Assembly (NCBI RefSeq): GCF_005155025.1
Contig: NZ_CP039731.1
Location: 1,054,001 to 1,118,000, forward strand
Direction: 5' to 3'
DNA length: 64,000 bases
Source: Aquitalea aquatilis
GTDB lineage: Bacteria; Pseudomonadota; Gammaproteobacteria; Burkholderiales; Chromobacteriaceae
Shown here: positions 35,910 to 44,791 of the stretch, piece by piece
Numbering within the stretch: position 1 is the first letter of the stretch
Layout of the letters: each line of letters starts with the position of its first letter
Program-made: the position numbers and the translations under genes
The notes under the pieces: model-generated
What the model saw: the letters and a program-made list of their open reading frames with translations, nothing else
Databases searched by the model: none
What the model was told of the DNA's origin: nothing

Positions 35910-36137
35910 GGTTTTGTCTCCGCACCAGGGCTCCCGCTACCATCCGCTACATTGGCAGACAGCTGCTCTCCCCCGGTGCGGCTACCACCGCGACAGACCG
36001 CTGGCGACGCAAACGTCGCCATGCCGGCTGCACGGTGGACACTCAGGAAAATGAAGCAAAGCAACCGCCGGACGGTTCATCCGGCCCACCGTCCGCCCGG
36101 GCATGGCGGCGGTGGGACAAGGCGGTCAGTTTGCGTC

Positions 36138-37634
36138 TCAGGATTCAGCCCAGGCCTTGGCTGCGTTGACTGCACGGTTCCAGCCACGGACATTGCTGCT
36201 CACTTCTTCGGCCGCCATGTCCTGCTGGAAGCGGCGGTCCAGCTGCCACTGGCCCTGGATATCGGCCACGCCATCCCAGTAACCCACAGCCAGGCCCGCC
36301 AGATAGGCAGCACCCAGTGCGGTGGTTTCGGTGATTTTCGGGCGCACCACATCCACGCCGAGAATGTCGGACTGGAACTGCATCAGCAGTTCGTTGACAG
36401 TGGCACCTCCATCCACGCGCAGCTCGGCAATGGCCATGCCGGCATCGGCTTCCATGGCCTTGAGCACATCCATGGTCTGGTAGGCAATGCTGTCCAGCGC
36501 GGCACGGGCGATATGGGCCGCCTTGGTCCCCAGGGTGGCACCGACAATGGTGCCTCGGGCATTGGGGTTCCAGTGCGGCGCACCCAGCCCGGCAAAGGCC
36601 GGTACCAGGTACACGCCGTCGCTGCTGGCCACTTCCTGCGCCAGCGGGCCGACATCGGCCGAATGGCGGATGATGCCCAGGCCGTCGCGCAGCCATTTCA
36701 CCACCGCACCGCCAATGAAAATGGAGCCTTCCAGCGCGTACTGCACCTGGCCATCCACCTTCCAGGCAATGGTGGTCAGCAGATTATTGGAAGATTCAAT
36801 CGGCTTGCTGCCGGTATTCATCATCATGAAGCAGCCGGTGCCGTAGGTATTCTTCACCATGCCCGGACGGGTGCACTGCTGGCCGAACAAGGCCGCCTGC
36901 TGGTCGCCGGCCACGCCGGCAATCGGGATTTCCACGCCCAGATGGGCGGCGTGGGTGTGGCCATAGACTTCGCTGGAGCTTTTCACCTCCGGCAACATGC
37001 TGGCCGGAATGCCCATGATGTCCAGCAGCTCGGCATCCCACTGCTGGGTGTGGATGTTGTACAGCATGGTGCGCGAGGCGTTGGACACGTCGGTAACGTG
37101 TACCTTGCCGTGGGTGAAGTTCCAGATCAGCCAGCTGTCCACCGTGCCAAAGGCCAGCTTGCCGGCTTCGGCGCGGGCACGAGCGCCCGGCACATTGTCC
37201 AGAATCCACTTGATCTTGCTGCCGGAGAAATAGGCATCGACCGGCAGGCCGGTCTTGCTGCGGATCGATTCCGCCAAGCCACGCTCCTTCAGCTGATCGC
37301 AAAATGCAGCGGTACGGCGGTCTTGCCAGACGATGGCGTTGTAGACCGGCAGGCTGGTTTCACGGTCCCACACGATGGTGGTTTCGCGCTGGTTGGTAAT
37401 GCCGATGGCGGCAATGCTGCGGCCATCGATACCGGCCTTGGCCACGGCTTCGGCAGCCACGCCGGCCTGGCCGCCCCAGATCTCCTGCGGGTCGTGCTCC
37501 ACCCAGCCCGGCTGGGGATAGATCTGGCGGAATTCCTTTTGTGCCAGCGAAACGATGTCGCCAGCCTGGTTGAACAGAATGGCGCGGGAACTGGTGGTTC
37601 CCTGGTCCAGAGCCAGGATGAACTGGTTTTTCAT
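36138..37634 (-). CDS. glpK: Glycerol kinase
   Basis: 498 residues, FGGY family. It starts [20 protein letters not shown] and has [51 protein letters not shown] and [15 protein letters not shown] (ATPase segment). It phosphorylates glycerol to glycerol-3-phosphate. ATG 37634 follows AAAGGAGACACCTC; the frame is open further upstream without similarity. It precedes glpF on the same strand. Four AT-rich decamers with GlpR-like TTGTTCGTT lie at 37761-37800. Confidence 0.96.
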   Translation of the reverse strand: MKNQFILALDQGTTSSRAILFNQAGDIVSLAQKEFRQIYPQPGWVEHDPQEIWGGQAGVAAEAVAKAGIDGRSIAAIGITNQRETTIVWDRETSLPVYNAIVWQDRRTAAFCDQLKERGLAESIRSKTGLPVDAYFSGSKIKWILDNVPGARARAEAGKLAFGTVDSWLIWNFTHGKVHVTDVSNASRTMLYNIHTQQWDAELLDIMGIPASMLPEVKSSSEVYGHTHAAHLGVEIPIAGVAGDQQAALFGQQCTRPGMVKNTYGTGCFMMMNTGSKPIESSNNLLTTIAWKVDGQVQYALEGSIFIGGAVVKWLRDGLGIIRHSADVGPLAQEVASSDGVYLVPAFAGLGAPHWNPNARGTIVGATLGTKAAHIARAALDSIAYQTMDVLKAMEADAGMAIAELRVDGGATVNELLMQFQSDILGVDVVRPKITETTALGAAYLAGLAVGYWDGVADIQGQWQLDRRFQQDMAAEEVSSNVRGWNRAVNAAKAWAES

Positions 37635-38254
37635 GTGAGGTGTCTCCTTTGCAATCCAAAGGCCGTTGCAGGCCGAGCGCTTTTTGCTGACTGGTTTTGA
37701 CGGCATCACCTCAGACATCCCCGCCGGACTGGCCGGGAAAGTGAGGCAGCAATCTTTGTTATGTTGTTTTTTGTATTTATATTGTTCGTTTTATTTTCGG
37801 CCCATTCTAGTTGTCACGCTTCAGCTGTCAATCAACACGCATAAAACTTTCGCTGTTTGCTGAAATCCGACTAGTCGCCAGCGACCAGCTGGCCGTTTTG
37901 CAGCGCACGATATCGTAAATGACTATGGTCTGTAAGCACTGCACTACAAGGATTTGCGCCTTTCTTGCTTTGCAGCAAACCAGGCGTTTTATCGGGCGAG
38001 GCAAAATAACAACACCAGACCCCCGCAGCGCAAGCAAAACGCGCATGAACCGCACCCGCAAAATCTGTCTACTGGCAAGACGGCAACACCCAGACCAAGT
38101 ACCGGCAAGGTAGCGCAGCCACTACAGCGCGGATGTGGCAGCATGATGCGGAAACAAAGAGACCCTGACGGGCAACTAGCCTGCAGATCAGGCGCACCGG
38201 ACAACACCTCACGCCCGCCGGCAGCACTGGCCGGGCATCGACAAGGACCAAGAC
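37635..38254. other. Intergenic region between glpK and pyk
   Basis: 620 bases without a supported gene. The glpK side carries the decamer array at 37761-37800. From about 37840 to 38254 I see no conserved motif, RNA gene or significant hairpin; it should contain the pyk promoter. Confidence 0.6.
37761..37800. promoter_or_regulatory. GlpR operator array upstream of glpK
   Basis: Four consecutive decamers in phase: ATGTTGTTTT, TTGTATTTAT, ATTGTTCGTT, TTATTTTCGG. They match the decamer pattern at glpD with variation and sit about 130-165 bases before the glpK start. Confidence 0.65.
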
Positions 38255-39664
38255 ATGCTCCGCAATACCAAGATTCTCGCCACGCTGGGACCGGCATCCA
38301 GCAGCCCGCAGCAGATTCTGGCGCTGGCTCGCGCCGGGGTGAATGTGTTCCGGCTCAATATGAGCCACGGCAGCCACGACGATCACCGCGCCCGCCTGGC
38401 CGCCATCCGCGCGGCGGAAACAGAAATGGGCCGCCCCATCGGCGTGCTGGTTGATCTGCAAGGCCCCAAGCTGCGCATCGGCACCTTCCCGCAGGGTCCG
38501 GTCACCGTGCACACCGGCCAGCCCTACCGCTTTGTGCTGGATCAGGTGGATGGCGACGCCGAGCAGGTCACGCTGCCCCACCCGGAAGCCTTTGCCGCGC
38601 TGGAACACGGCCATCACATCCTGGTGAACGACGGCAAGCTGTCGTTTCACGTGGAACGCGTGCAGGACCGGGTGATCCACACCACGGTGGCCGTGGGTGG
38701 CGAGCTGTCCGATCGCAAGGGCTTCAACCTGCCGCAAACCATCCTGCCCTTGTCGGCCATCACCCCGAAAGACCGCAAGGACGCCGAATTCGCCCTGCAG
38801 GAAGGTGCCGACTGGATCGCGCTGTCTTTTGTGCAAACAGCCGAAGACGTGCGCGAATTGCGCCAGATGATAGGCAACAGCGTGGGCATTGTGGTGAAAA
38901 TCGAGAAGCCCTCGGCCGTAGACCAGCTGGACGAGATTGCTGCGCTGGCCGATGCGGTGATGGTGGCCCGTGGCGATCTGGGCGTGGAACTGCCGCCGGA
39001 AGACGTGCCGGTGGTACAGCGCCGCATCGTGCACCAGTGCCGCCACCTTGGCCGCCCGGTGATCGTGGCCACCCAGATGCTGGAATCGATGATTTCCGCC
39101 CCCACCCCCACCCGCGCCGAAGCCAATGACGTGGCCACGGCGGTGTATGAAGGTGCCGATGCGGTGATGCTGTCGGCAGAAACCGCTGCCGGGGCCTTCC
39201 CGGTGGAAGCGGTGCAGATCATGGACCGGGTCATCCGCCGCGTGGAAGGTGCACCGGATTACCGCCGGGTAATGGCGCTGGACTACAGCGCCGCCGAGGC
39301 ACCGGGCCAGGCCGATGCCATCGCCGCCTGCGTGCGCAAGGTGGCCTCCATCCTGCCGGTGACCGTCTCCGCCGCCTTCACCACCTCCGGCTCTACCTGC
39401 CTGCGGCTGGCGCGCGAGCGCCCGCACACGCCCATCATGGGCATCTCGCCGCGCCTGGACACCGCCCGCCGCCTGACCCTGGTGTGGGGCGTGGTGGCCT
39501 ATAACGGCCCGGACGCGGAAAACCTGGAAGACATGGTGGTGAAAACCACCTTCTGCGCCACCAAACTTGGCCTAGCCGAACAGGGCAAGCCGATGGTGAT
39601 CATCGCCGGCGTCCCCTTCGGCACACCGGGCGCCACCAACCTGCTGCGCATCGTCTACCCCTGA
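38255..39664 (+). CDS. pyk: Pyruvate kinase
   Basis: 469 residues. Motifs: KILATLGPAS at the start, VNVFRLNMSHGSHDDH, VKIEKPSAVDQLDEI with the catalytic Lys, and VMVARGDLGVELPPEDVPV followed by Mg-ligand Glu/Asp residues, then TQMLESMISAPTPTRAEAND. The C-terminal allosteric domain is present (TTSGSTCLRLARERP). It converts phosphoenolpyruvate and ADP to pyruvate and ATP. It is divergent from glpK and ends at a strong terminator. A parS-like site lies within it at 38644-38657. Confidence 0.95.
   Translation: MLRNTKILATLGPASSSPQQILALARAGVNVFRLNMSHGSHDDHRARLAAIRAAETEMGRPIGVLVDLQGPKLRIGTFPQGPVTVHTGQPYRFVLDQVDGDAEQVTLPHPEAFAALEHGHHILVNDGKLSFHVERVQDRVIHTTVAVGGELSDRKGFNLPQTILPLSAITPKDRKDAEFALQEGADWIALSFVQTAEDVRELRQMIGNSVGIVVKIEKPSAVDQLDEIAALADAVMVARGDLGVELPPEDVPVVQRRIVHQCRHLGRPVIVATQMLESMISAPTPTRAEANDVATAVYEGADAVMLSAETAAGAFPVEAVQIMDRVIRRVEGAPDYRRVMALDYSAAEAPGQADAIAACVRKVASILPVTVSAAFTTSGSTCLRLARERPHTPIMGISPRLDTARRLTLVWGVVAYNGPDAENLEDMVVKTTFCATKLGLAEQGKPMVIIAGVPFGTPGATNLLRIVYP
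38644..38657. other. parS: parS-like site 3 (one mismatch)
   Basis: GTTTCACGTGGAAC inside pyk; it differs from the core by A to G at base 11. Confidence 0.6.
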
Positions 39665-39681
39665 TATTGATTGCAGCATGA

Positions 39682-39719
39682 AAAAAGCCGCCAGTGGAGC
39701 AGTCCGCTGGCGGCTTTTT
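39682..39719. terminator. Bidirectional terminator between pyk and the hydrolase genes
   Basis: GCCGCCAG/CTGGCGGC 8-bp stem, extended by A5/T5 pairing, with a 12-base loop. It serves pyk on one strand and the exported hydrolase on the other. Confidence 0.9.
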
Positions 39720-39740
39720 CATCACTGCGCAGCAGGGCCG

Positions 39741-40646
39741 CTAGCGTTTTGCTGCCAGCGCCGGCAGTGTACGCAGGTAGGCATCCACCTCCGCGGCCCA
39801 CAGCGCCGCCGGATGCCGGCTCAGACCGTGGCCGTCGCCATCGGCGACTGCCGGAGCATGGACGAAACGGGTGGAGCTGCCGCCAGCGGCAAAGGCCTGA
39901 TGCCAGGCCACCGGTTCATCCGGCCCCCAGTACTGGTCGTTTTCGGCGTAGATCCACAGATTGGCCAGAGTGGTACGGCGGCCAAAATCGGCATACAGCG
40001 TGGTGAGTGCAGATGGATCGCAACTTTGACCGGGTGATTTCTCCGGATTGCCACCAGCGCCGCCGGCAAAATTGATATAGCCGATCACCCCGGGCGGGGT
40101 GGTGGCAGCGACTGCCACGGTAAGCAGGCCGCCGACCGACTGACCTTCCAGCACGATGGGCTGGCCGGCCCCCCAGGGCTGCTGGTCAATCCAGCGGATG
40201 GCAGCCTGCAAGGCCGCCCCGCCACCTTCGGCAGTACGCCGGTAATCCGGGTGACCGCTGCACTGCCCCGGTGCCTGCATGTGGGCGCTGTGGTATTCCG
40301 GATCGCCGCCGCCGGTACTGCCATAACCGGGGCGAATCGGTGCCACGATGGCAAAGCCCTTGCCCAGCCAGTAGGCAATCTGGCTGCGGCCCAGGGGATG
40401 CTGCAGCTGGTGGCGTTCCTGCTGGCTGCCAGCGCGACCATGGGAAAACAGCAGCACGGGAAATGGCCCGGTGCCCGCGGGCAGATAAACCAGGGTCGGC
40501 ATATCCAGGGTGGAGCCGAAGATTCCTGCCCCCGGCAAGGGGATGGTGACCTCCTGCGGCTTGGGCAAAGTGGCCGCGCTGACCGGCTGGGCCAGACTGG
40601 CGGCCAGCAACAAGGCAGCAGACAAACGACGACATTCACGCCACAT
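39741..40646 (-). CDS. Exported alpha/beta hydrolase
   Basis: 301 residues with signal peptide (ALLLAASLAQPVSA). The alpha/beta core has a nucleophile elbow LEGQSVGG with Ser170, an acid candidate in YAENDQYW and a His in DGHGLSRH. LLFSHGRAGSQQERHQLQHP and the overall size resemble dienelactone-hydrolase-like or acetylhydrolase-type secreted esterases. ATG 40646 is 8 bases after TGGAG. It overlaps the upstream hydrolase gene by 11 bases, so the two are co-expressed: a cytosolic and a periplasmic esterase pair. Substrate unknown. Confidence 0.82.
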   Translation of the reverse strand: MWRECRRLSAALLLAASLAQPVSAATLPKPQEVTIPLPGAGIFGSTLDMPTLVYLPAGTGPFPVLLFSHGRAGSQQERHQLQHPLGRSQIAYWLGKGFAIVAPIRPGYGSTGGGDPEYHSAHMQAPGQCSGHPDYRRTAEGGGAALQAAIRWIDQQPWGAGQPIVLEGQSVGGLLTVAVAATTPPGVIGYINFAGGAGGNPEKSPGQSCDPSALTTLYADFGRRTTLANLWIYAENDQYWGPDEPVAWHQAFAAGGSSTRFVHAPAVADGDGHGLSRHPAALWAAEVDAYLRTLPALAAKR

Positions 40647-41409
40647 GTGCTCGCTCCAGAATGCCGGCCAGCAAGGTCGCCAGCCCGGCTGGGTTGTCTT
40701 CACTCATGGCATGGCCGGCATCGGCCAGCACATGCACCGCCACGCCCTTGGCCGGCAGTTGCTCCCTATCCGGCTGTGGCAGGGAAAGCGATCCGAATAC
40801 CACGCTCCGTGGCATGGTCAGCGCCAGCAACTGGGAGCGCCAGCTGGGCTCGGCCCCGGCCACCAGCGATACCGCCGCACGATGCACCGCCGGGGCATGA
40901 CTGGCCGCCAGCGAGCCGGCCCACAGCGGGCTGCCTTCGCGGCTGGCCAGGCGTGCCATGCGGCGCTGACCACGCTGGATGAATTCGTCTTCGCTCATCG
41001 CGGCCAGCGCACGGCTGAAGGGGCCGCCACCGCGATCCAGATTCGGCTCCAGCAACACCAGCTGCGCGACCCGTGCCGGACGCAGACTGCTGGCGGCAAT
41101 CGCCACCGCGCCACCCATGCTGTGGCCGACGATGTCCAGCTGCGGCAGGCCCAGGTGATCGATCAGACTGGCTACGGTTTCGGCATGCGCGGCGATGGTA
41201 TAGGCAAAGTCATCCGGCCGGTCGGAAAAACCGGCCTCCAGCAAATCCAACAGCAAACGGCGCTTTCCGGCCAGCGCCGGGTCTGCCGCCACGCGTGGGA
41301 AGTCACTGGAACCGGCACAGCCCAGGCCATGGATGAACAATAGCGGCACGCCGCTACCGGGCAGATCGTGATAGCGCAGCGCGCCATGGCTGCTGTGAAA
41401 TACCTGCAT
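40636..41409 (-). CDS. Alpha/beta hydrolase
   Basis: 257 residues without a signal peptide. LLFIHGLGCAGSSDF carries the oxyanion-hole HG; the nucleophile Ser97 is in IVGHSMGG; the late His is in ADAGHAMSEDNP. The cap region is between about 125 and 190. It belongs to the large family of carboxylesterases, haloperoxidase-like and thioesterase enzymes; nothing narrows the substrate. It is the first gene of the two-hydrolase unit. Confidence 0.85.
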   Translation of the reverse strand: MQVFHSSHGALRYHDLPGSGVPLLFIHGLGCAGSSDFPRVAADPALAGKRRLLLDLLEAGFSDRPDDFAYTIAAHAETVASLIDHLGLPQLDIVGHSMGGAVAIAASSLRPARVAQLVLLEPNLDRGGGPFSRALAAMSEDEFIQRGQRRMARLASREGSPLWAGSLAASHAPAVHRAAVSLVAGAEPSWRSQLLALTMPRSVVFGSLSLPQPDREQLPAKGVAVHVLADAGHAMSEDNPAGLATLLAGILERAHVA

Positions 41410-41497
41410 GATGCTGATTGCCGCCTAGACCTGTTCAATGACAGCGCCCAGTCTAGTGCCTGTTGGCCGGCCTTGGGTAGCGCGACTGCCACAATGA

Positions 41498-41526
41498 CAA
41501 AACCGCCACACCTTGCAGTGTGGCGG
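41498..41526 (-). terminator. Terminator of the sulfate-binding protein gene
   Basis: CCGCCACAC/GTGTGGCGG 9-bp stem with a six-base loop, followed on the minus strand by TTTTG. Confidence 0.8.
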
Positions 41527-41549
41527 CCGGTTTCGTGTCGCGCGGGGGA

Positions 41550-42551
41550 TTAATTCTTGCTGTAGATCTGGTCAAACACACCGCCATCGGCGAAGTGCTT
41601 TTTCTGGGTGGCACGCCAGTCGCCAAACACGTCCTTGAGGGTGAATAGCTTCACCTTGGGAAACTGGCTGGCGTACTTGGCTGCAATCTTGGCATCACGC
41701 GGACGGTAGTAGTTTTCTGCGGCAATGGTCTGGCCTTGCGGGGTGTACAGGAACTTCAGGTAAGCCTCGGCCTGCTTGCGTGTGCCTTTCTTGTCCACCA
41801 CCTTGTCCACCACCGCTACCGGCGGCTCGGCCAGAATGGAGATCGACGGGGTCACGATGTCGAACTTGTCCGGGCCCATTTCCTTCACGGCCAGCACTGC
41901 TTCGTTTTCCCAGGCCAGCAGCACATCGCCCAGACCGCGTTGGGTAAAGGTCAGCGTGGCACCACGCGCACCGGAGTCCAGCACCGGAACATGCTTGTAC
42001 AACTCGCTGACGTAAGCACGGGCCTTGGCCTCGTTGCCACCGTTTTTCTTCAGGGCATAACCCCAGGCCGCCAGATAGTTCCAGCGTGCACCACCGGAGG
42101 TTTTCGGATTGGGCGTGATCACTTGCACATCATTGCGTACCAGATCGCCCCAGTCCTTGATGCCTTTCGGATTGCCCTTTTTCACCAGGAACACGATGGT
42201 GGAGGTGTAAGGCGAGCTATTGTCCGGCAGGCGGGTTTGCCAGTTTTTCGGCAGCAGGCCTTCGTCAGCCAGCACATCAATGTCGTAGGCCAGCGCCAGC
42301 GTGGCCACGTCGGCAGCCAGACCATGCTGGATGGACAGCGACTGCTTGCCCGAACCGCCGTGCGACTGCTTGATGGTGAGTTCTTCGCCGGTCTTTTTCT
42401 TCCACTGCTCGGCAAAGGCCTTGTTCACGTCCTGGTACAGCTCGCGGGTCGGGTCGTAGGACACGTTGAGCAGTTCGGCCGCCTTCAGCGGCGTCACCGC
42501 CAGCAGCAGCACGGCTGCCAGCGCTTTCAGATTGGTGCGGATAGTCGTCAT
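41550..42551 (-). CDS. sbp: Sulfate/thiosulfate periplasmic binding protein
   Basis: 333 residues: signal peptide through TPLKA, then [20 protein letters not shown], the classic start of Sbp/CysP. Other family segments are [42 protein letters not shown] and [15 protein letters not shown]. It captures sulfate or thiosulfate for the CysTWA importer, whose genes are not in the window. ATG 42551 is chosen for the signal peptide. The upstream 217 bases are very AT-rich and shared with a divergent hydrolase; CysB-type control is expected but no site is certain. Confidence 0.93.
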   Translation of the reverse strand: MTTIRTNLKALAAVLLLAVTPLKAAELLNVSYDPTRELYQDVNKAFAEQWKKKTGEELTIKQSHGGSGKQSLSIQHGLAADVATLALAYDIDVLADEGLLPKNWQTRLPDNSSPYTSTIVFLVKKGNPKGIKDWGDLVRNDVQVITPNPKTSGGARWNYLAAWGYALKKNGGNEAKARAYVSELYKHVPVLDSGARGATLTFTQRGLGDVLLAWENEAVLAVKEMGPDKFDIVTPSISILAEPPVAVVDKVVDKKGTRKQAEAYLKFLYTPQGQTIAAENYYRPRDAKIAAKYASQFPKVKLFTLKDVFGDWRATQKKHFADGGVFDQIYSKN

Positions 42552-42768
42552 GTGGCGGCTCCTGAGGCTATGGGCTGGTTTGTTATGCAGCACACTGTAA
42601 TCAGGATTTGTTTATCACTAGAAATGATTGTTTTTTATTCTGTTATTCGAAATAAATCTATTAAGCCGATCAATGAAATTTCTAAATCGCATATAAAAAC
42701 AATTATTTATTACTTTTTGCGCCAATAGGTTTGTCCTATAGTGGCCACATCAGGATAAGGACTGCGCC
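42552..42768. promoter_or_regulatory. AT-rich divergent promoter region (sbp / hydrolase)
   Basis: 217 bases, markedly AT-rich from 42600 to 42730, in contrast to the flanking genes. It includes a near-palindrome TTATTCGAAATAA (42643-42655). Likely holds promoters and activator sites for both genes. Confidence 0.5.
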
Positions 42769-43341
42769 ATGACGCGATTTGCCGACGATTTCGATTTCAT
42801 CATCCAGCCTGGCTGGAAAGGAAGTGGTGCCGACCACTGGCAAAGCCATTGGCAGCAGCGGCTGGACGCCATCCGGGTGAACAACGCCAACTGGGAACAG
42901 CCCGATCTGGAAAGCTGGCTCTCCGGGCTGGACCAAGCCCTGCAAGGCGCCAGCAAGCCGGCCATCGTCATTGCCCACAGCCTGGGCTGCATTACCGTGG
43001 CGCACTATGCGCGCCGCCATCCGGGGCGGATTGCCGCCGCGCTGCTGGTGGCACCGGCCGATGTGGAGCGCGCTTTCGTACCGCGCGAACTGCTGCCATT
43101 CGCCCCGCTGCCACGCCAGCCGCTGCCCTTTGTCAGCCGGGTGGTGGCCAGCGACAACGACCCCTTCTGCAAGGTAGCGCGCGCAGCGCGGCTGGCCGGC
43201 TACTGGCAAAGCCCACTGACCTGGCTGCATGAGGCCGGGCATATCAATGTGGCTTCCGGCCATACCCAGTGGGAAGACGGGCTGGCTTTGCTGCCGCCCT
43301 TGCTGGAGCGCGCCCGCGCCCAGCGCCAGGCAGCGGCCTGA
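42769..43341 (+). CDS. RBBP9/YdeN-family serine hydrolase
   Basis: 190 residues. The family start FIIQPGWKGSGADHWQSHWQ is followed by nucleophile Ser71 in VIAHSLGCITVAHYARRHP, an Asp in VASDNDPFC and His158 in HEAGHINVASG. Cytosolic, standard length. RBBP9-type enzymes are aminopeptidase-like serine hydrolases of uncertain substrate. It is divergent from the sulfate-binding protein gene, across an AT-rich region. Confidence 0.9.
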   Translation: MTRFADDFDFIIQPGWKGSGADHWQSHWQQRLDAIRVNNANWEQPDLESWLSGLDQALQGASKPAIVIAHSLGCITVAHYARRHPGRIAAALLVAPADVERAFVPRELLPFAPLPRQPLPFVSRVVASDNDPFCKVARAARLAGYWQSPLTWLHEAGHINVASGHTQWEDGLALLPPLLERARAQRQAAA

Positions 43342-43537
43342 ACCGCTTGCCCGCCCTGACGGGAACTGTCCTTTTGTGATGTCATCCAAGCATCTTTGAC
43401 CGCGCTGGCCGGCAGTGTCACACTCCCTGCCAGCCTGTTTTCTGATGCCCAGAGCGGCCGACAGCTGATTTCCCTGCCACAGGACACATCGCAGCAGGGT
43501 GCTTGTCATCCGTTCTTTATTCCCAAAAGGATGTCCC

Positions 43538-44077
43538 ATGTTTGCTGCTAGCCCGATCAAGACCGCCATTGCCGCCATTGCGCTGACCCTGCCCATGCTG
43601 GCCCATGCCGATGCCGCACAGGATGCCGCCGCCAAGGAACTGGCCCAGGTGATCGGCCTGAACAATATGCCGAATGATCTGGCCAACCGCACCACTGGTT
43701 CGGCCGGCCCGCTGCTGCAGGAATACTTCGTCAAGAACAAGATCAACCTGACGCCGGAACAGCAAAAGAAGGCCCAGGAAGGCTTCAAGTCCTATGCTGA
43801 AGGCGTGCACAAAACCGCCGCCGACTACTTCAACTCCGCCGCCGTGAAAAAGCAGTTTGAACAGGAAGTGGCAAAGAATTACAGCGCACAGTTCTCTGCT
43901 GCCGAGATGCAGCAGATCGTGGCTTTCTACAAGACCCCGGCCGGCCAGAAGCTGATGAAGCAGCAGCCGGTGGTGATCGACGGCATCATGAAGAACATGC
44001 TGGGTTCTGCCGAAAAAACCCTGCTGCCGAAAATGCGTAGCGCTGCCGAGTCCTACGGCAAGACCATCAGCAAATAA
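43538..44077 (+). CDS. DUF2059-family exported protein
   Basis: 179 residues with signal peptide ending LAHADA. The C-terminal 60 residues, SAAEMQQIVAFYKTPAGQKL through MKNMLGSAEKTLLPKM, match DUF2059, whose members are helical periplasmic proteins of unknown role. ATG 43538 follows AAAAGGA; the upstream ATG-less extension is not conserved. Stand-alone gene with its own terminator. Confidence 0.85.
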   Translation: MFAASPIKTAIAAIALTLPMLAHADAAQDAAAKELAQVIGLNNMPNDLANRTTGSAGPLLQEYFVKNKINLTPEQQKKAQEGFKSYAEGVHKTAADYFNSAAVKKQFEQEVAKNYSAQFSAAEMQQIVAFYKTPAGQKLMKQQPVVIDGIMKNMLGSAEKTLLPKMRSAAESYGKTISK

Positions 44078-44097
44078 GTAGGCGCATCACCAAGATC

Positions 44098-44120
44098 AAA
44101 CGGCCCTGCGGGGCCGTTTT
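44098..44120 (+). terminator. Terminator after the DUF2059 gene
   Basis: CGGCCC/GGGCCG stem with TGCG loop, A3 before and T4 after; also serves the convergent Xre-cupin gene. Confidence 0.85.
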
Positions 44121-44134
44121 GCATGGCACAACCA

Positions 44135-44707
44135 TCAGCGGTGCGGCACCATCAGGATGGTCTTGCTGAAACTGCACGGCAGCCCGCCAGGGTTGTGAAA
44201 GCTGTACAGCTGGTCCGAGGCAAAAGCCAGCGACTGTCCGGCCTGCAGATGGTATTGCTGTTGCGGCAGGGTGATGTCCAGCACACCGTCCAGCACATAG
44301 ATGATTTCATTGCAGCCCGGCGCATCCGCCTCGGCGTGGTAGCTATCTGCAGCGGCCAGTTGCCAGCGCCACAACTCCAGTACCATGCCCGGCTGCGGTA
44401 CCGACTCCAGCAGCGTGGCGTGGCTATCGGCCTGCACACCCTGCCAGATGCGCAGCGGCAGGTTGCGCGTGCTGGCCGGCAATAGCGGCGGGCGTACCAC
44501 CTCGGCAAAAGCCAGCCCCAGCGCCGAAGCCAGCTTGTCCACGGTGGCGATGCTGGCATTGCTTTCACCCGCCTCGATATTCACCAGCATGCGCCGGCTG
44601 ATACCGGCCAGTTCGGCCAGCCGCTCCTGGCTGTAACCCTGCTGCAGCCGTGCCTGGCGCAGATTGGCCGACACGTTCTGAATCACTTCCAGCGAACCGT
44701 TGCTCAT
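44135..44707 (-). CDS. Xre-family regulator with C-terminal cupin
   Basis: 190 residues: a helix-turn-helix at about 12-67 (ANLRQARLQQGYSQERLAEL, ISRRMLVNIEAGESNASIAT) and a cupin_2 domain at about 110-185 (NEIIYVLDGVLDITLPQQQ, HNPGGLPCSFSKTIL). This architecture regulates amino-acid or polyamine export and catabolism genes. ATG 44707 is chosen on domain position. It is divergent from an EamA transporter, and two palindromes in the 84-base gap are the probable operators. Confidence 0.92.
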   Translation of the reverse strand: MSNGSLEVIQNVSANLRQARLQQGYSQERLAELAGISRRMLVNIEAGESNASIATVDKLASALGLAFAEVVRPPLLPASTRNLPLRIWQGVQADSHATLLESVPQPGMVLELWRWQLAAADSYHAEADAPGCNEIIYVLDGVLDITLPQQQYHLQAGQSLAFASDQLYSFHNPGGLPCSFSKTILMVPHR

Positions 44708-44712
44708 GATAT

Positions 44713-44730
44713 TGGGCAATATATTGCACA
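44713..44730. promoter_or_regulatory. Palindromic operator 1, Xre-cupin / EamA gap
   Basis: TGGGCAATATATTGCACA: inner 12 bases GCAATATATTGC are a perfect palindrome, starting six bases from the regulator's ATG. Confidence 0.65.
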
Positions 44731-44739
44731 AATGATAAC

Positions 44740-44759
44740 AAGTGCATTATATTGCACTT
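44740..44759. promoter_or_regulatory. Palindromic operator 2, Xre-cupin / EamA gap
   Basis: AAGTGCATTATATTGCACTT, a near-perfect 20-base palindrome sharing the TGCA…TGCA pattern of operator 1, centred 28 bases from it. It lies 33 bases before the transporter ATG. Confidence 0.65.
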
Positions 44760-44791
44760 ACCCACCTACCAGCAATGCACGACATACCATC

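Noticed and set aside
35157-37700. 847-residue open frame on the plus strand opposite glpF and glpK
   Set aside because: It is the antisense shadow of two conserved genes in GC-rich DNA; composition is His/Gln/Arg/Gly-rich and no domain is visible.
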